Counted from the stretch's first letter, positions 36,404 to 47,040 are shown. The stretch is 64,000 nucleotides of DNA from Hordeum vulgare subsp. vulgare (GCF_904849725.1 NC_058524.1:487203763-487267762); one strand, 5' to 3'. Program-made: numbers and translations. The notes: generated by a model from the letters alone, not told the origin.

Positions 36404-38544
36404 CGGGTAGTACTGCGTGCACAGCAAAGCCACCTGCACCATCTCCTCCAGCTCCACCCTGTCGTAGTTTCTGCCGAGGTCCTTGTCCACCATCATGTTC
36501 AGCTGCTTTTCCTGATGGAGCTTCTTTACCTGGAACCATCACATGCAAGAATGAGAAACAATGATCGTGCCAATACAAAGATCATATACTGAACTTTGAA
36601 CAGAAGATGGTAACTGATGGTCAATTAGTTAATATGCCCAAACTATGATAAAGGATTAACAGAAATAAATATAACCTGCTCCATCTGCGAACTATTGTAA
36701 GGCGTCTTTGTAGTTCAATGTCTTGTATTGGTGTACAAAGGTAGAAAATTAATAGGGATGGCATCATTTTCTCAAAAAAAGGGAAATAATTGTGATCATT
36801 CTTAATTTCCAATGCCTTCTTCTGGTCATAAAATGATTTTCAAGCAGGACATCGCAATGGTGAATAGTTTAAGTTGTCTTTGGTATCATAGAGCATATTT
36901 TTCCAACTTACCTGTTTTTAACTATGAAATATGCTCCAGTATCTCGAGTATAAAATCTTACCATTGAGTGTACTCAATGTAAAAGGTGAGACAGGACCTA
37001 AAAGTGGCAAACAGAGTTGTCGAAAAGCTCTGAAGACACTAAACTAAAGGCCAGAACCAAAAAAAGTCCAGAAGGAGAAAGCGATCTTTTCACATAAAGT
37101 AATAAGGTGAACTTGATACCAATGCACGAAAAGAGCATGATATAACATGCTTACCAGATCAAGCACTCCGCCCTTCTGATTTGATAGTCTTCCAAAATCC
37201 AATGCTTTTTGGCCAGTGATCAACTCAACCAACAGGACTCCAAACCCAAACACATTTGTCTTCTCTGATGACTGGCCAGTTGACAAATACTCTGGAGCTA
37301 TGTGTCCCACGGTGCCACGCACTGCCGTGGTAACATAGGTCTCCTGGTGATCCAAAAGTTTCGCCAATCCAAAATCTCCGACTATTGCTTCAAAATATTC
37401 ATCAAGAAGCACAATGGAGGTTTTTACATCACGATGGATTATTTTTGGATCACACTGTTCGTGCAAATAAAGCAGCCCTCGTGATGTACCCAGTGCTATC
37501 ATCTTTCTCCTCGACCAATCTAGAGCTGGCTTGCCATTTATATGCTCTGGAAAAAAAATCCAGGAAAGCTTAGGTGGACTGAAGGAGGTCACAGTTTGCT
37601 TCCAAACCGAATAATATACTTGGAAAGCTATCATAAGATGCCTCTTTTTTTTATTAATTCATTTCATCAGTAGTAAACCTAGAAATGTGATGTTGATAGC
37701 TCAGTTCATATTTCAAAATTTGGTGTACTGTGAAATGTCAATGGACACTTAAGTAAATACAGGGAGTCAAGGAGCATGAGTATTATTAAAATTAATAGTC
37801 AAGCTTTCTTTCATGGCATGACAGAAGGATGAAGCTACCCAGGATGATATGTGGCAAGGGTAGGTCTGTAGGTCTTTATGAGCCTAATTAAGACTTCCAT
37901 GATTGTAGTATAACTTTCACTAAAAGAAGACAATGCAACTATATGACATGTTATAAGTGAACATGTTGAGGATCTCTTATCCTGAACGCTAACAAGTGTC
38001 AGTTTATTTTTTAAGCTGAGCATTTGGTGGCAGTCTGAGCTAACTGGAGCAATGTGCCAATATGGATCCATGCTAGATCGTAAATCTGAAAATGAGTGTA
38101 ATGCATGGCAAGGGGAAGCAAAAATTAAACCGGCCACTAATGAATCTGCCCAAGTAATGCTAATTATTTAAGTGTCATAAGGGCATGGCGAAAAATACTG
38201 ACCACGCAACTAAGAAGCAACACTTCCATTTGGCATATAAGGATAAACAAGTAATCTCTCACACTCCGTAGTGCAAAATCCAATGAGCCGTAGGAAATTC
38301 CGATGAACAGCTAAGCTTATGACTTCAACTTCAGTTTGAAATTGAACTTCCCCACCAACAGCGTTGTGGTCTTTCAGCCTTTTAACATCAACAATTGAAC
38401 CATCACGTAAGAAACCCTTGTATACTATTCCATATCCACCTTCACCTAATACGCTTTCTGAGTTGAAATTGTTGGTAGATGCTCGAAGCTCCTTGAAGGT
38501 GTACTTTTTCAGATGGCCCAAGCATACTTCTGGGTCATATTGAT

Positions 38545-39396
38545 CTGTAGCTAAGAGGAGGTATCATGCACCATAGTACAGAACTAAAACAGTATAACAT
38601 GCCAGAAAGGAAAACATAGCCACAAACTGTGATCATGTTATTACTCTCAGATCAAGTAATATATGGGTAAAATTAGAGATCTCATGTTTTTTGCAAGGCA
38701 AATCAATACACCAAAAGTAACTGGGGCATGAACTGCAGCAAAGGTTTTCGTCGTAAGGGCCTCCTAGGCTTGTAATCTACTAAGTATAAAAGTCTAAATT
38801 GGTAGTGACTGTCCTACTGAATTGCAGTAAAATACCTTCTTGAAGCTTTTTTGGCTTGTAACTATATATAATCTATAGATTGTAAAACTTATTTAGGTTC
38901 AGCACTGAAGGTCAACAATAGGAGGGGAAATTAAGTTTATGCGGTAAGAAACAATGTTGTATATGCTTCAACATATGTGCTTGTTACAATGTTGTTTAAT
39001 GTTGTTGGACTGAAATTTCTAGTTCAGTCTACTGGCCTTTCTCTGTATGTTTAGGTGAACAGCTAATCATCTTTTATTACTCATTCTCAACATTTTTTAT
39101 GTGATCTTCCCCTGTGTGGCTGCGTAAATTAATTTGATGGATGATATCATAGAGTTCATTGCATTCAGTGACGTAACCTTGCACTACTCTCTTTAAAATA
39201 TCTGCTAGTGACCATCGACTATGAATATAGGTGGCCACACAATTATTTGTACTTTGAGATGTGAGTGCAATCATTTTAAAACAATAATAATTACTATGTA
39301 GCCAAGTTGTCTTTTAATCATTTGAAATATCTACCAGTGACCATCTTGTCATCTTGTAAACACTTTGTTCTGATGATCCTACATGGCTAAACAATG
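38545..39396 (-). other. Helitron interior between the two gene fragments
   Basis: AT-rich, intron-like sequence. The part next to 38544 is probably the captured intron preceding the kinase exon (acceptor TACAG at 38549-38545). No further exon is recognised. An open frame at 39077-39274 on the minus strand resembles nothing I know. Confidence 0.5.
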
Positions 39397-39725
39397 AATT
39401 CAACTCCATCGGAAGAGAGCGAAGAATGTAGTTGGGCTCCAATTTTTGTGAGGCAGTCAAACTTCAAATTGCATGCTGATCCTACAGCGCCTATTATAAT
39501 GGTAGGCCCTGGGACTGGCCTTGCACCTTTTAGGGGCTTCTTATAGGTTCATTTTGTATTTTCCTTCTTGTTTCTCCCACAATATTCTTCAAGATTTTCA
39601 CTCTTTAGCGTGCTAATATGTATATAGAATCCATTTGCCATTGGCAGGAAAGATTAGCATTAAAAGAGACTGGTGTGGAACTGGGCCGTGCCATCCTGTT
39701 CTTCGGGTGCAGAAACTGCCAGATG
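39397..39725 (+). pseudogene. NADPH-cytochrome P450 reductase fragment, captured exons
   Basis: Two exon-like pieces on the plus strand, 39397-39546 and 39648-39725, separated by an intron with a GT start (39547) and CAG end (39645-39647). They encode [15 protein letters not shown], then the NADPH-binding motif [12 protein letters not shown], then ERLALKE and AILFFGCRN, a run characteristic of plant P450 reductase (the endoplasmic-reticulum enzyme that passes electrons from NADPH to P450s). Only about 75 of roughly 700 residues are present. The last codon of the first exon is TAG where the family has CAG (Gln), and GCRNC replaces the usual GCRNR. The fragment lies opposite in strand to the kinase, so it came from a separate capture. 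It cannot make a working enzyme. Confidence 0.85.
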
Positions 39726-41290
39726 GTATGATCTCGATTATTCAGTTTCATCTACAGTTATTGTAAGAAACTGTCATGATTTGTGAGCCGGGGTAGGGTT
39801 CCTTTTTCTCTAGAAAAAAGAAACTTCAAATTGTTGTGTTGTTGGGTATCACTACATGGAATTGGAGTTTGGAACGCTAGCTAGTTGAGTAGTCATTCCT
39901 ACACTATTCTAAATTAGTGCGCATGCTGTATGATGGTGTATTCCTTGCATACCCCTTTCCCCTGAATTCAAACAAACTATAGTAAATAGCAAATATGGTA
40001 AGAGAGACCTTCATCACGGAATTGGTCTCACCGACATGGGAAAATGAATTTGGTGCTACTGGAAACTAACATTATTTGTGCAAAGAAAATCTGAATCTCC
40101 AAAAAGAAAATGATTGCGAAAGAGAACATAATGGCATTGGAAAGAATGGCATTCCAAGAACAAAGTAATCTTATGCAGTAGTTCAGAACAGATTAATATC
40201 TATAAACAAAAGAGAGTGATTCTATATAACAAAAGTATATGAAGACCAACAATTTAATCTTACAGAGAAAAGTAGAGTGATGATCCTACTGTGAATGAGA
40301 TAGGACTACGATGGGATAGGGCATAGTATGATATGTTCTTCGTGCATAGAATGTGTTTATAGAGAAGCCAACGTAATGTAGGACCAATTGACAGAATGTT
40401 TAGACGTACCAAGAGAAGTGTATAGCCAACAAAGGGAATATAACTGTATAGCTCATGGACTGATGTCTGACAATAGTGTAGCTCTTGCTTGGTAGTCAGT
40501 ATGTCAGCTGATGCATCTTATTCTTAGCAATACTGTTGCAAATGCGTTGTAGGAAACTTACAGAAAAAAATTGAAAGAGCATTTGGAACAGTATCTATTT
40601 TTATTCTATTCTTTTAAGAGCAGAAAAGTAAAAATACCATGCTGGATCTCTCAAGTGGCAAAAGGCATCACCTGATATAACACTAGTTCTCTTAGTCTTG
40701 GCAACAGCATGATCATTGTGAATAGCTCCTTTCTTGCGTGAATTAGAAAATAAGTTTGTTATGCACATGCGTGGTAGAAAAATATTATTTTTAGGATTAT
40801 GCTTACCTTTAATGCATATATACGGTTATATAAAAATCAAAGATCAAAGACAATGGAAGCACACTCATTTTATTTCTCCTCCCATGCATTAAACAATTAA
40901 CGTGCAGGTGCAACCCCACCACACCGCACCGTGAATCAATTACCACCGCAAAATGCTAACTAAGACCATACATTGCTTAATGGTCACGAAGAAACCGTGG
41001 CTACGAAGTAAGGGAGAGGATCTGGAGTAGCTCACCATGGCAAATTTGTGGCTCACGCCGGCTTAGTGCCGAATCCATCCTGCTGCTGCTGCACAGGGAG
41101 AAGAGACCATCCATAAACAACAGACATTGGAGCCAATTAAGCCCAAAAGTAGCAGAACTCTAAGTAACCCTATATCATCCACGCCCATGAATGAAACAAA
41201 GCACAAGAGAGACCTTCCCAGGCGCCGTCCCCTGCACCAATTCCATAAACAAGTCACTTTGGATTGGTTTTGCCTGTAGAGAGCAGGGAT
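39726..41290 (-). other. Helitron interior, unassigned
   Basis: Mostly AT-rich with no clear genes. On the minus strand about 40780-40640 stays open and reads like an exon (contains AIHNDHAVAKTKRTSVIS), ending at a donor-like CAG/GTGATG near 40675-40670; the donor gene is not recognised. Another short open stretch is at 41175-41390 (minus). Confidence 0.4.
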
Positions 41291-42150
41291 AGAGAGCGTA
41301 CATTAAGTTGTCTGCACATCTACAGAAAAGGGAAGAACAGAGGTTAGAGAAAGGGGGAGAAAGAGGACGAAGCCAAGGGAGAGGATGCACTTACGGGACG
41401 AGAGGAGAATCAAGAACTCCGAGATCCCAAGCCCCGCCGCGCCCTCCGTCGGTGGCATCGCCGCGGCGAGATGAGGTCTTGGCCAGGGTCGCCCCGATTC
41501 AGATGGGGCGGGATAGGATAGGAGGGGGCTGCCGCTACGATAGATCGAGCCCGGCCGCACGACAGATCCCGTGCAGCCGTCGCTGTCGCTTCGCTCCCGT
41601 GACTCGCCGATCTGCCATCTACATCCTCATCCCGGTTAGAAGAGGAAGAGATGCATGGGAGAGAGAGAGAGATGTACACGCACGGGCGAGCTCCGACGGT
41701 GGCGCTCGTCGTCGCGGCGCCAGAGACGACACCGAGCAACGGCGGCGGCGGAGGGCTCGAGGGCGCGGCCTGGGAGGTGGAGGCCGTCAGGTCCAGGGCG
41801 ACGGGGTATTCTGCGAGGGATGGATCGGGCTGGGATGGCCGGCGGCGAGGGGGTCGGGGTAGGCGACGTGGCGTGGGTTTCGGCGGGGCTGGGTTCGCCG
41901 GCGGCGAGGCGGTCGGGGTTGGCGGGGCGTCGTGCGGGCTCGTGGGGCGGGGCCGAGGGCGGGGGTGGGTGCGGGGGTGGGCGGGCGTGGGGCTTAGCAA
42001 TGGGGAAGACATGGGCAGGGTGGGCATTTTTTTTTATGAACCGGTTATTTTCTTTATTTAACCGTCTGGTTTACGAAGGGATGAAAAAAATCGGTGGAAG
42101 TGCTAGTCGCAGGAGGTGGGGGTCGTACGAGGTCGAACCATCACGACGAC
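41291..42150 (-). other. GC-rich 5' region of Helitron J
   Basis: Strongly GC-rich and CpG-rich (41400-42030), unlike the AT-rich rest of the element. Overlapping Pro/Arg/Ala-rich open frames occur on both strands, so none can be trusted. The composition suggests a captured promoter or first-exon region of a grass gene. On the minus strand it lies upstream of the kinase exons and points toward them. Confidence 0.5.
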
Positions 42151-42173
42151 AGATCCCCCTTTAATAGTAGAGA
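42151..42173 (-). other. Helitron J 5' terminus
   Basis: On the minus strand the element starts TCTCTACTATTAAAGGGGG, the usual 5' end of grass Helitrons, with a host A just before it (42174 is T on the plus strand). Confidence 0.88.
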
Positions 42174-42613
42174 TTGTGTAGTTTTGGTGTTTTGATGATT
42201 GTGAGTGCATAGATGATGGTGTGGTGTTATTCTGTGCACCGCCCCATCCATGTTGGTTTGTTTTATGTCTTGGCAACCTGGAAATACCAGAGTTGTGCCA
42301 TTGGTGTGTGTTGTGACGTAATTGGCACGTAGGACGTCATTTCTTATTTCGTTGTTTCCCGTTGATCCGTAGCTCCGTTTGTAATGTTCTTTATATGATT
42401 TTGCATCGTTTTCACGTGACGCATCTGATCATGTCATTCTCATGCATGTAAAGATAGCTTAGGGTGCAGTTCTGTCTAGGAACTTGTATTTACTTTTCAT
42501 GCTTATGCTAGTGAGTAGAATAGAGATGCATGTTCATTTTCATCTCATGCATCATGTGCTTGTTGCATTTTGAGGTATTGTTGTTCATTGGATGCTATTT
42601 TTATGTTGGCTAG

Positions 42614-44061
42614 CACCGGGATCGGAGAACGAGTATGTGGATTCGGGAGAGTACGTGCAGGACGAACAAGAGCAGTTCCAAGCTGAGGATACCACAGGCA
42701 AGATGATATGACCTTGATTCCATCTCTAGACTTGTTATGCTAGATTACGTTTCTTCCATAATATGCTCGCTGCCTACCACTGAAATAATTTGCCTCTTGA
42801 ATTGCCATGAAACCCAAACACTTATCCCTATCTAGCAAATCTTGAATGGCTAAGTAGGCTTTGCTCAGCTACTAATGTTAGCGTTGCTAGTTGCAGATGC
42901 AATTGTCTCATGTGATAACATGAGTTGATATCATTATGTTAAATCTGTTATTTAACTAATGCATCTATATACTTGGTAAATAACGGAAGGCCTAGCCTTT
43001 TGCCAGGTGCTTTGTTTCGTTATTGTCGCCATAGTTACCGGCTACCGGTGTTTGATTCCATATTGATCGCTCCTAACACGTTCGGGGTTGTTATGGGGAC
43101 CCCCTCGATATATCGCGTAGTGTTAAGACTTGTCTGGCAGGACCCAACATTGGTGTTAGTTTGCTAATCACTTAATAATAATCTGCATAGGGAATAGCTA
43201 CCCTGAGGAATTTAATCAACAACCTAGGCCAGTGCTCCTCATGAGTGTTGGTCCAAACTGGGCAGACTATGGGGCCACCACAGGGCAACCTGAGGTTTGG
43301 TATACCTGTAGTGTGACTCATTTGTCGTGTCCTAAGACTGAGATACGCGGCTCTTATCAGGGTCGTCGAAACAACATGAGGTCCTGCTAGTCTTGTCTTA
43401 CCTTAGCGATATATCTTGCGTATAGGAATCCCGGTGAAGCTTTGGTTCCCCCCAGAGTTGAGGTTTTCCTCGAAGGAATCCGACGAGATCACGAGATTCG
43501 TGATAGAGGATTACTTTGCGGCCCGTGTACGTTTGTGATGGACTAGTTGGAGCACCCCTGTAGGGTTTAATCTTTCGGAAAGCCGTGCCCGCGGTTATGT
43601 GGCAACTTGGTATATTTGTTAACATCCGGTTATAGACAACTGAAACATAACTCTAATAAAACTGCCAACTGTGTGTGTAACCGTGACTGTCCCCTTCGAA
43701 GACCTCTCTTCGATCGGGAACACGGTGGGGTTATGATTGACGTAAGTAGGTGTTCAGGATCACTTAGTGATCATCTATCATCGACCGCTAGTATAGACCA
43801 CTTTCAATACATGTTCTATGTAAGTTAGCCACCAAATAAAGCTTACGATGCTGCAACCAAATACTCCACCTTCCTCACCTAATAACTTGACTAGTTGTGG
43901 CACCGAGGTCATAGATTGCTGAGTCCTCGTGGCTCACAGATTCCTTCACAACACTAACAGGTTCAGGTACCCCCAAGACACGTGATCCCGACGGCATGCA
44001 GTTGGAGTGGCAGTACGATGAGGAGAACGACCGCCTGTACGTGAACTATCCAAAAGACTGA
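42614..44061 (+). other. Exon-like open segments in the Sukkula-like LTR right arm
   Basis: Three acidic open stretches sit behind acceptor-like AGs. The first is 42614-42697 (contains SENEYVDSGEYVQDEQEQF), the second runs from 43191 to about 43388 (contains NSYPEEFNQQPRP and VGPNWADYG), and the third is 43961-44061 (contains DPDGMQLEWQYDEENDRL and ends YPKD-stop). I do not recognise any family. They could be a spliced gene carried by the LTR or an old captured gene; donors are not convincing, and no start codon is identified. The rest of the arm (42174-42613, 42700-43190, 43390-43960, 44062-44319) is non-coding. Confidence 0.35.
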
Positions 44062-44324
44062 GGCGTGGTCGTGATCATGGGCAAGCGTGCAGTGTAGCAT
44101 AGTCATTTCTCATGTTTTGTATTGCGTAGCTGAACTACCTTGTTTGGATGCGTGATGTAACTCTGATATATTTATGAGATGACAGTTGAATCCCTTATTG
44201 TCATTCCTCTATTATTATGTATGTGCTATGTTACCATGTTTGCGAAACGCTTAGATGCGCTTCTTTCCAATTCGGGCCTCGTTCCCCAAATCGGAAAGGA
44301 TCGCATCTTAGTCGTTACAAGTAC

Positions 44325-44775
44325 CCACCGATACTATCCATAGTTTCATCAAAACAAGCAACCAACTCAACAAAAACAAAATCTATCAAAAACAGACCAG
44401 TCTGTAGCAATATGTATACTTCGTATACTTCTGGTACCTCAAAAATTATGAAAACTTACGACTGCCTGGGCAAAAGGCATATCAACCAGCAGCAAAAAGA
44501 ATCAACTCAAAAGCTCTTTCTGAAGAAAAATGAAAAATCATCTCGTGAGCGAAAAGTTTCTGTCTTTTTCCAGCAGGATCAAACAACCATTACCAAGACT
44601 AGTCATAAAGGTTTTGCTTCGCTCAAACACAAAAAAGAAACACAAAAACACAATCATAACAGAATTATGATGGTGTGTACGCAACAAAACAGAAATAAAA
44701 AGAAATAAATTCATTGGGTTGCCTCCCAACAAGCACTATTGTTTAATGCCCTTAGCTAGGCATAAGGCGATAGAA
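44325..44775 (-). other. Gypsy F untranslated region after gag-pro
   Basis: Internal sequence of gypsy F downstream of its coding region, read on the minus strand. It contains GTTGGGAGGCAACCCAATG (44715-44733), a sequence I recall following the coding region in several Triticeae gypsy elements. A and AC-rich; no coding sequence. Confidence 0.7.
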
Positions 44776-46851
44776 TCACGTATCATCGTCTTTGGTGCTC
44801 AAACCATAAGTGGCCCTCATCATGGATTCATAAGGCAATCTTATTTTATTTCTAGGAAAGTGCTCCATGCCCTTCTTTAAAGGAAATTGAAATCTAATAT
44901 TCCCTTCCTTCATATCGATGATAGCACCGATAGTCCTTAGGAAATGTCTACCAAGAATAATAGGGCATGTAGGATTGCAATCAATGTCAAGCACAATGAA
45001 ATCCACGGGTACATAGTTCCTATTTGCAATAATAAGAACATCATTGATCCTTCCCATGGGTTTCTTGACAGTAGAATCCGCAAGATGCAAATTAAGAGAA
45101 CACTCTTCAATCTCATTAAAACCCAGAACATCACATAAAGACTTTGGAATCGCGGAAACACTAGCACACAAATCACACAAAGCATTGCATTCATAGTTTT
45201 TTATTTTGATTTTGATAGTAGGTTCCCACTCATCATGAAGCTTTCTAGGGATAGAGACTTCCAATTCAAGTTTCTCTTCAAGAGATTTTATCATAGCTTC
45301 GACGATATGATCGGTAAAGGCCTTGTTTTGGCTATAAGTGTGTGGAGAGTTTAGCATGGATTGCATCAAGGAAATGCATTCAATCAAGGAGCAACTATCA
45401 TAATTGAATTCCTTGAAATCCAAGGTAGTAATTTCATTACTACTCTAAGTTTTAATATCTCCTACTCCACTTTCAATGCTTTTAGCATCAAGATAGATGG
45501 ACTCCGAATCATTGGGGCGTTTTTCAACCAAAGTGGATTCATATCCAGCCCCATCATCATTAGGTTTGACACAAGAAAACAAAGATTTAATGGGAGTCAC
45601 ACCAAGCACTTTAAGATCTTCGCGATTCTTATCACGAGAACACGCCTTTTTAAGCCATTCATGTCTAGCACGAATTTGGGCGGTTCTTTCTTTGCTCTCA
45701 ATCATGGAAACACGCATAGCTTTCAAAGTTTCATCCATATTGATCTTGGGAGGAGCACATCTAACTTTCAAAGCATCAATATCACTAGACATTCTATCAA
45801 CGCTCTTAGCCAAATCGTCAATTTTGAGTAGTTTTTCCTCTATGGATGCATTGAAATTTTTTTGCGAGTTCATAAACTCTTTGATATTACTCTCTAGATC
45901 AGAGGGTAATCTATTGTAATTTCTATGAGTATTGTTGTAGGAGTTGCCAAAGTTATTAGAGGAGTTACTAGGAAAAGGCCTAGGAACATAGTTTCCTCTA
46001 AAAGCATTGTTGTTGCCAAAATTATTCCTACCAACAAAATTAACGTCCAAGCTAGCGTTGCTACTCTCAATCAAAGAAGACAAGGGCATGTCATTAGGAT
46101 CTAAAGGAGCACTTCTACTAGCAACCAAATTCATTAACTCATCCATCTTAGCACTCAACGAGTTAATTTCTTCTATAGTGTGTACCTTCTTACTAGTAGG
46201 TGACCTTTCAGTGTGCCACTGAGAGTAGTTCGTCATGATATTGTCTAGGAGTTTTGTGGCTTCCCCTAACGTGATTTCCATGAACGTTCCACCTGAGGCG
46301 GACTCCAAGATATTTCTAGAAGCGAAATTCAAGCTAGCGTAGAAGATTTGTATAATCATCCAAAGACTCAAGCCATGAGCGGGACAATTTCTAATCATCA
46401 ATTTCATTCTCTCCCAAGATTGTGCAACATGTTCATGATCAAGTTGCTTAAAATTCATGATATCATTACGGAGAGAGGTAATCTTAGCCGGCGGAAAATA
46501 CTTGGATATATAAGCATCTTTGCACTTATCCCAAGAATCGATACTAATTTTGGGCAAAGACGAAAACCAAGTTTTTGCTCGATCTCGCAACGAGAAAGGA
46601 AAAGGCTTCAACTTAATCACATCATTATCCACATCTTTCTTCTTTTGCATATCGCAAAGCTCAATGAAGGTATTGAGATGGGATGCGGTATCTTCACTAG
46701 GAAGGCCGGAAAATTGCTCTTTCATAAGAAGATTCAGCAAAGCGGCATTGATTTCGTATGACTCTGCACTAGTGGCGGGAGCAATCAGAGTACTAATAAA
46801 ATCATTATTATTAGTATTCGAGAAGTCAGAAAGTTTGGTGTTTTCTGTCAT
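44776..46851 (-). pseudogene. Gypsy F gag-protease polyprotein
   Basis: Starting at MTENTKL (46851; the open frame extends upstream to 46983, but this Met fits the gag start), a frame of 468 residues runs to TAG at 45447-45445, then continues in the same frame to 44776. The first part is a gag with LKPFPFSLRDRAKTWF and a coiled-coil-like C-terminal helix; an Asn-rich stretch (NNFGNNNAF) precedes it. The second part resembles a retropepsin-like aspartic protease: CDLCASVSAIPKSLCD stands where the family has DLGAS, so the active-site Gly is Cys. Then comes ILGRHFLRTIGAIID, the flap and C-terminal region. No reverse transcriptase follows. The single stop may be mutation or natural readthrough; the Gly-to-Cys change argues for decay. 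Confidence 0.85.
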
Positions 46852-47040
46852 GGTAACTTCGGCAAGCAAGCAAGAACACAAGCAAATAAAGAGCAAGCGA
46901 GAAAAAGGGCGAACGAAAAGGCAAACGGAAAAGGCAAATTTGTGAAGTGGGGGAGAGGAAAACGAGAGGCAACTAGCAAACAAAGTAAATGCAAGAGATG
47001 ATTTTGCGACACTTACTTGGATGAGTTCTTGACTTGATCC

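Larger units (their letters stand above)
27280..38544 (-). pseudogene. LRR receptor-like kinase fragment (NIK/SERK-like, subfamily II), captured and broken
   Basis: Three exons on the minus strand encode only the cytoplasmic kinase domain and C-tail: 38544-38203, 37546-37155, and 36529-36404 continued at 27477-27280 beyond copia K. Splice signals fit (donors at 38202 and 37154, acceptor AGs at 37548-37547 and 36531-36530). Visible motifs are the glycine loop [11 protein letters not shown], the lysine in VKRLKD, HRDVK, DFGLAK and APEYLS; the C-tail ends MELSVPR. Close homologues that I recall are LRR-II kinases such as NIK-type proteins, which act at the plasma membrane. No LRR or transmembrane exons are present. 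Defects: in-frame TAG at 38212-38210, catalytic-loop Asn replaced by Ile ([11 protein letters not shown]), Asp to Asn in EKTNVFGFG, and an 8.9-kb copia in the last exon. Confidence 0.85.
25948..42173 (-). mobile_element. Non-autonomous Helitron J with captured gene fragments
   Basis: Read on the minus strand, the element starts TCTCTACTATTAAAGGGGG at 42173 and ends GGGCACTAAACTAG at 25948, with host A (42174) before it and host T (25947) after it. Helitrons insert between A and T without duplicating the target. An 18-nt hairpin CCCGTG-GCAACG-CACGGG lies 11 bases before the CTAG end. Without copia K it is about 7.3 kb. It carries a receptor-kinase fragment (minus strand) and a P450-reductase fragment (plus strand). 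No Rep/helicase gene is seen, so it needed a helper. Its host is the Sukkula-like LTR, which reads on across the junction. Confidence 0.88.
22705..44319 (+). mobile_element. Sukkula-like solo LTR I (5.4 kb), split by Helitron J
   Basis: The ends are TGTAATGCCCCAAGAG (22705) and GATCGCATCTTAGTCGTTACA-like (to 44319), flanked by perfect AGTAC copies at 22700-22704 and 44320-44324. Its own parts are 22705-25947 and 42174-44319 (3,243 + 2,146 bases). The 3' end resembles the Sukkula LTR end as I remember it from barley marker work; that assignment needs a search. There is no primer site or second LTR, so it is a solo LTR of a giant-LTR element. The left arm holds two tRNA-like box pairs and a TG-rich stretch (24600-25060); the right arm holds exon-like open segments (listed separately). 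Confidence 0.82.

Noticed and set aside
27280..38544. A functional receptor kinase gene
   Set aside because: LRR and membrane exons are missing, a premature stop and a catalytic Asn-to-Ile change are present, an 8.9-kb copia sits in the last exon, and the whole lies in a Helitron.
41308..42164. Open frames of 130-200 residues in the Helitron GC-rich region
   Set aside because: Three or more frames are open on both strands at once, and all give low-complexity sequence. I keep the GC-rich region as a feature but not the frames.
22705..44319. A DNA transposon with TGTAA/TTACA inverted ends
   Set aside because: The inverted match is only a few bases. TG...CA ends, a 5-bp TSD and the Sukkula-like 3' end fit an LTR better.
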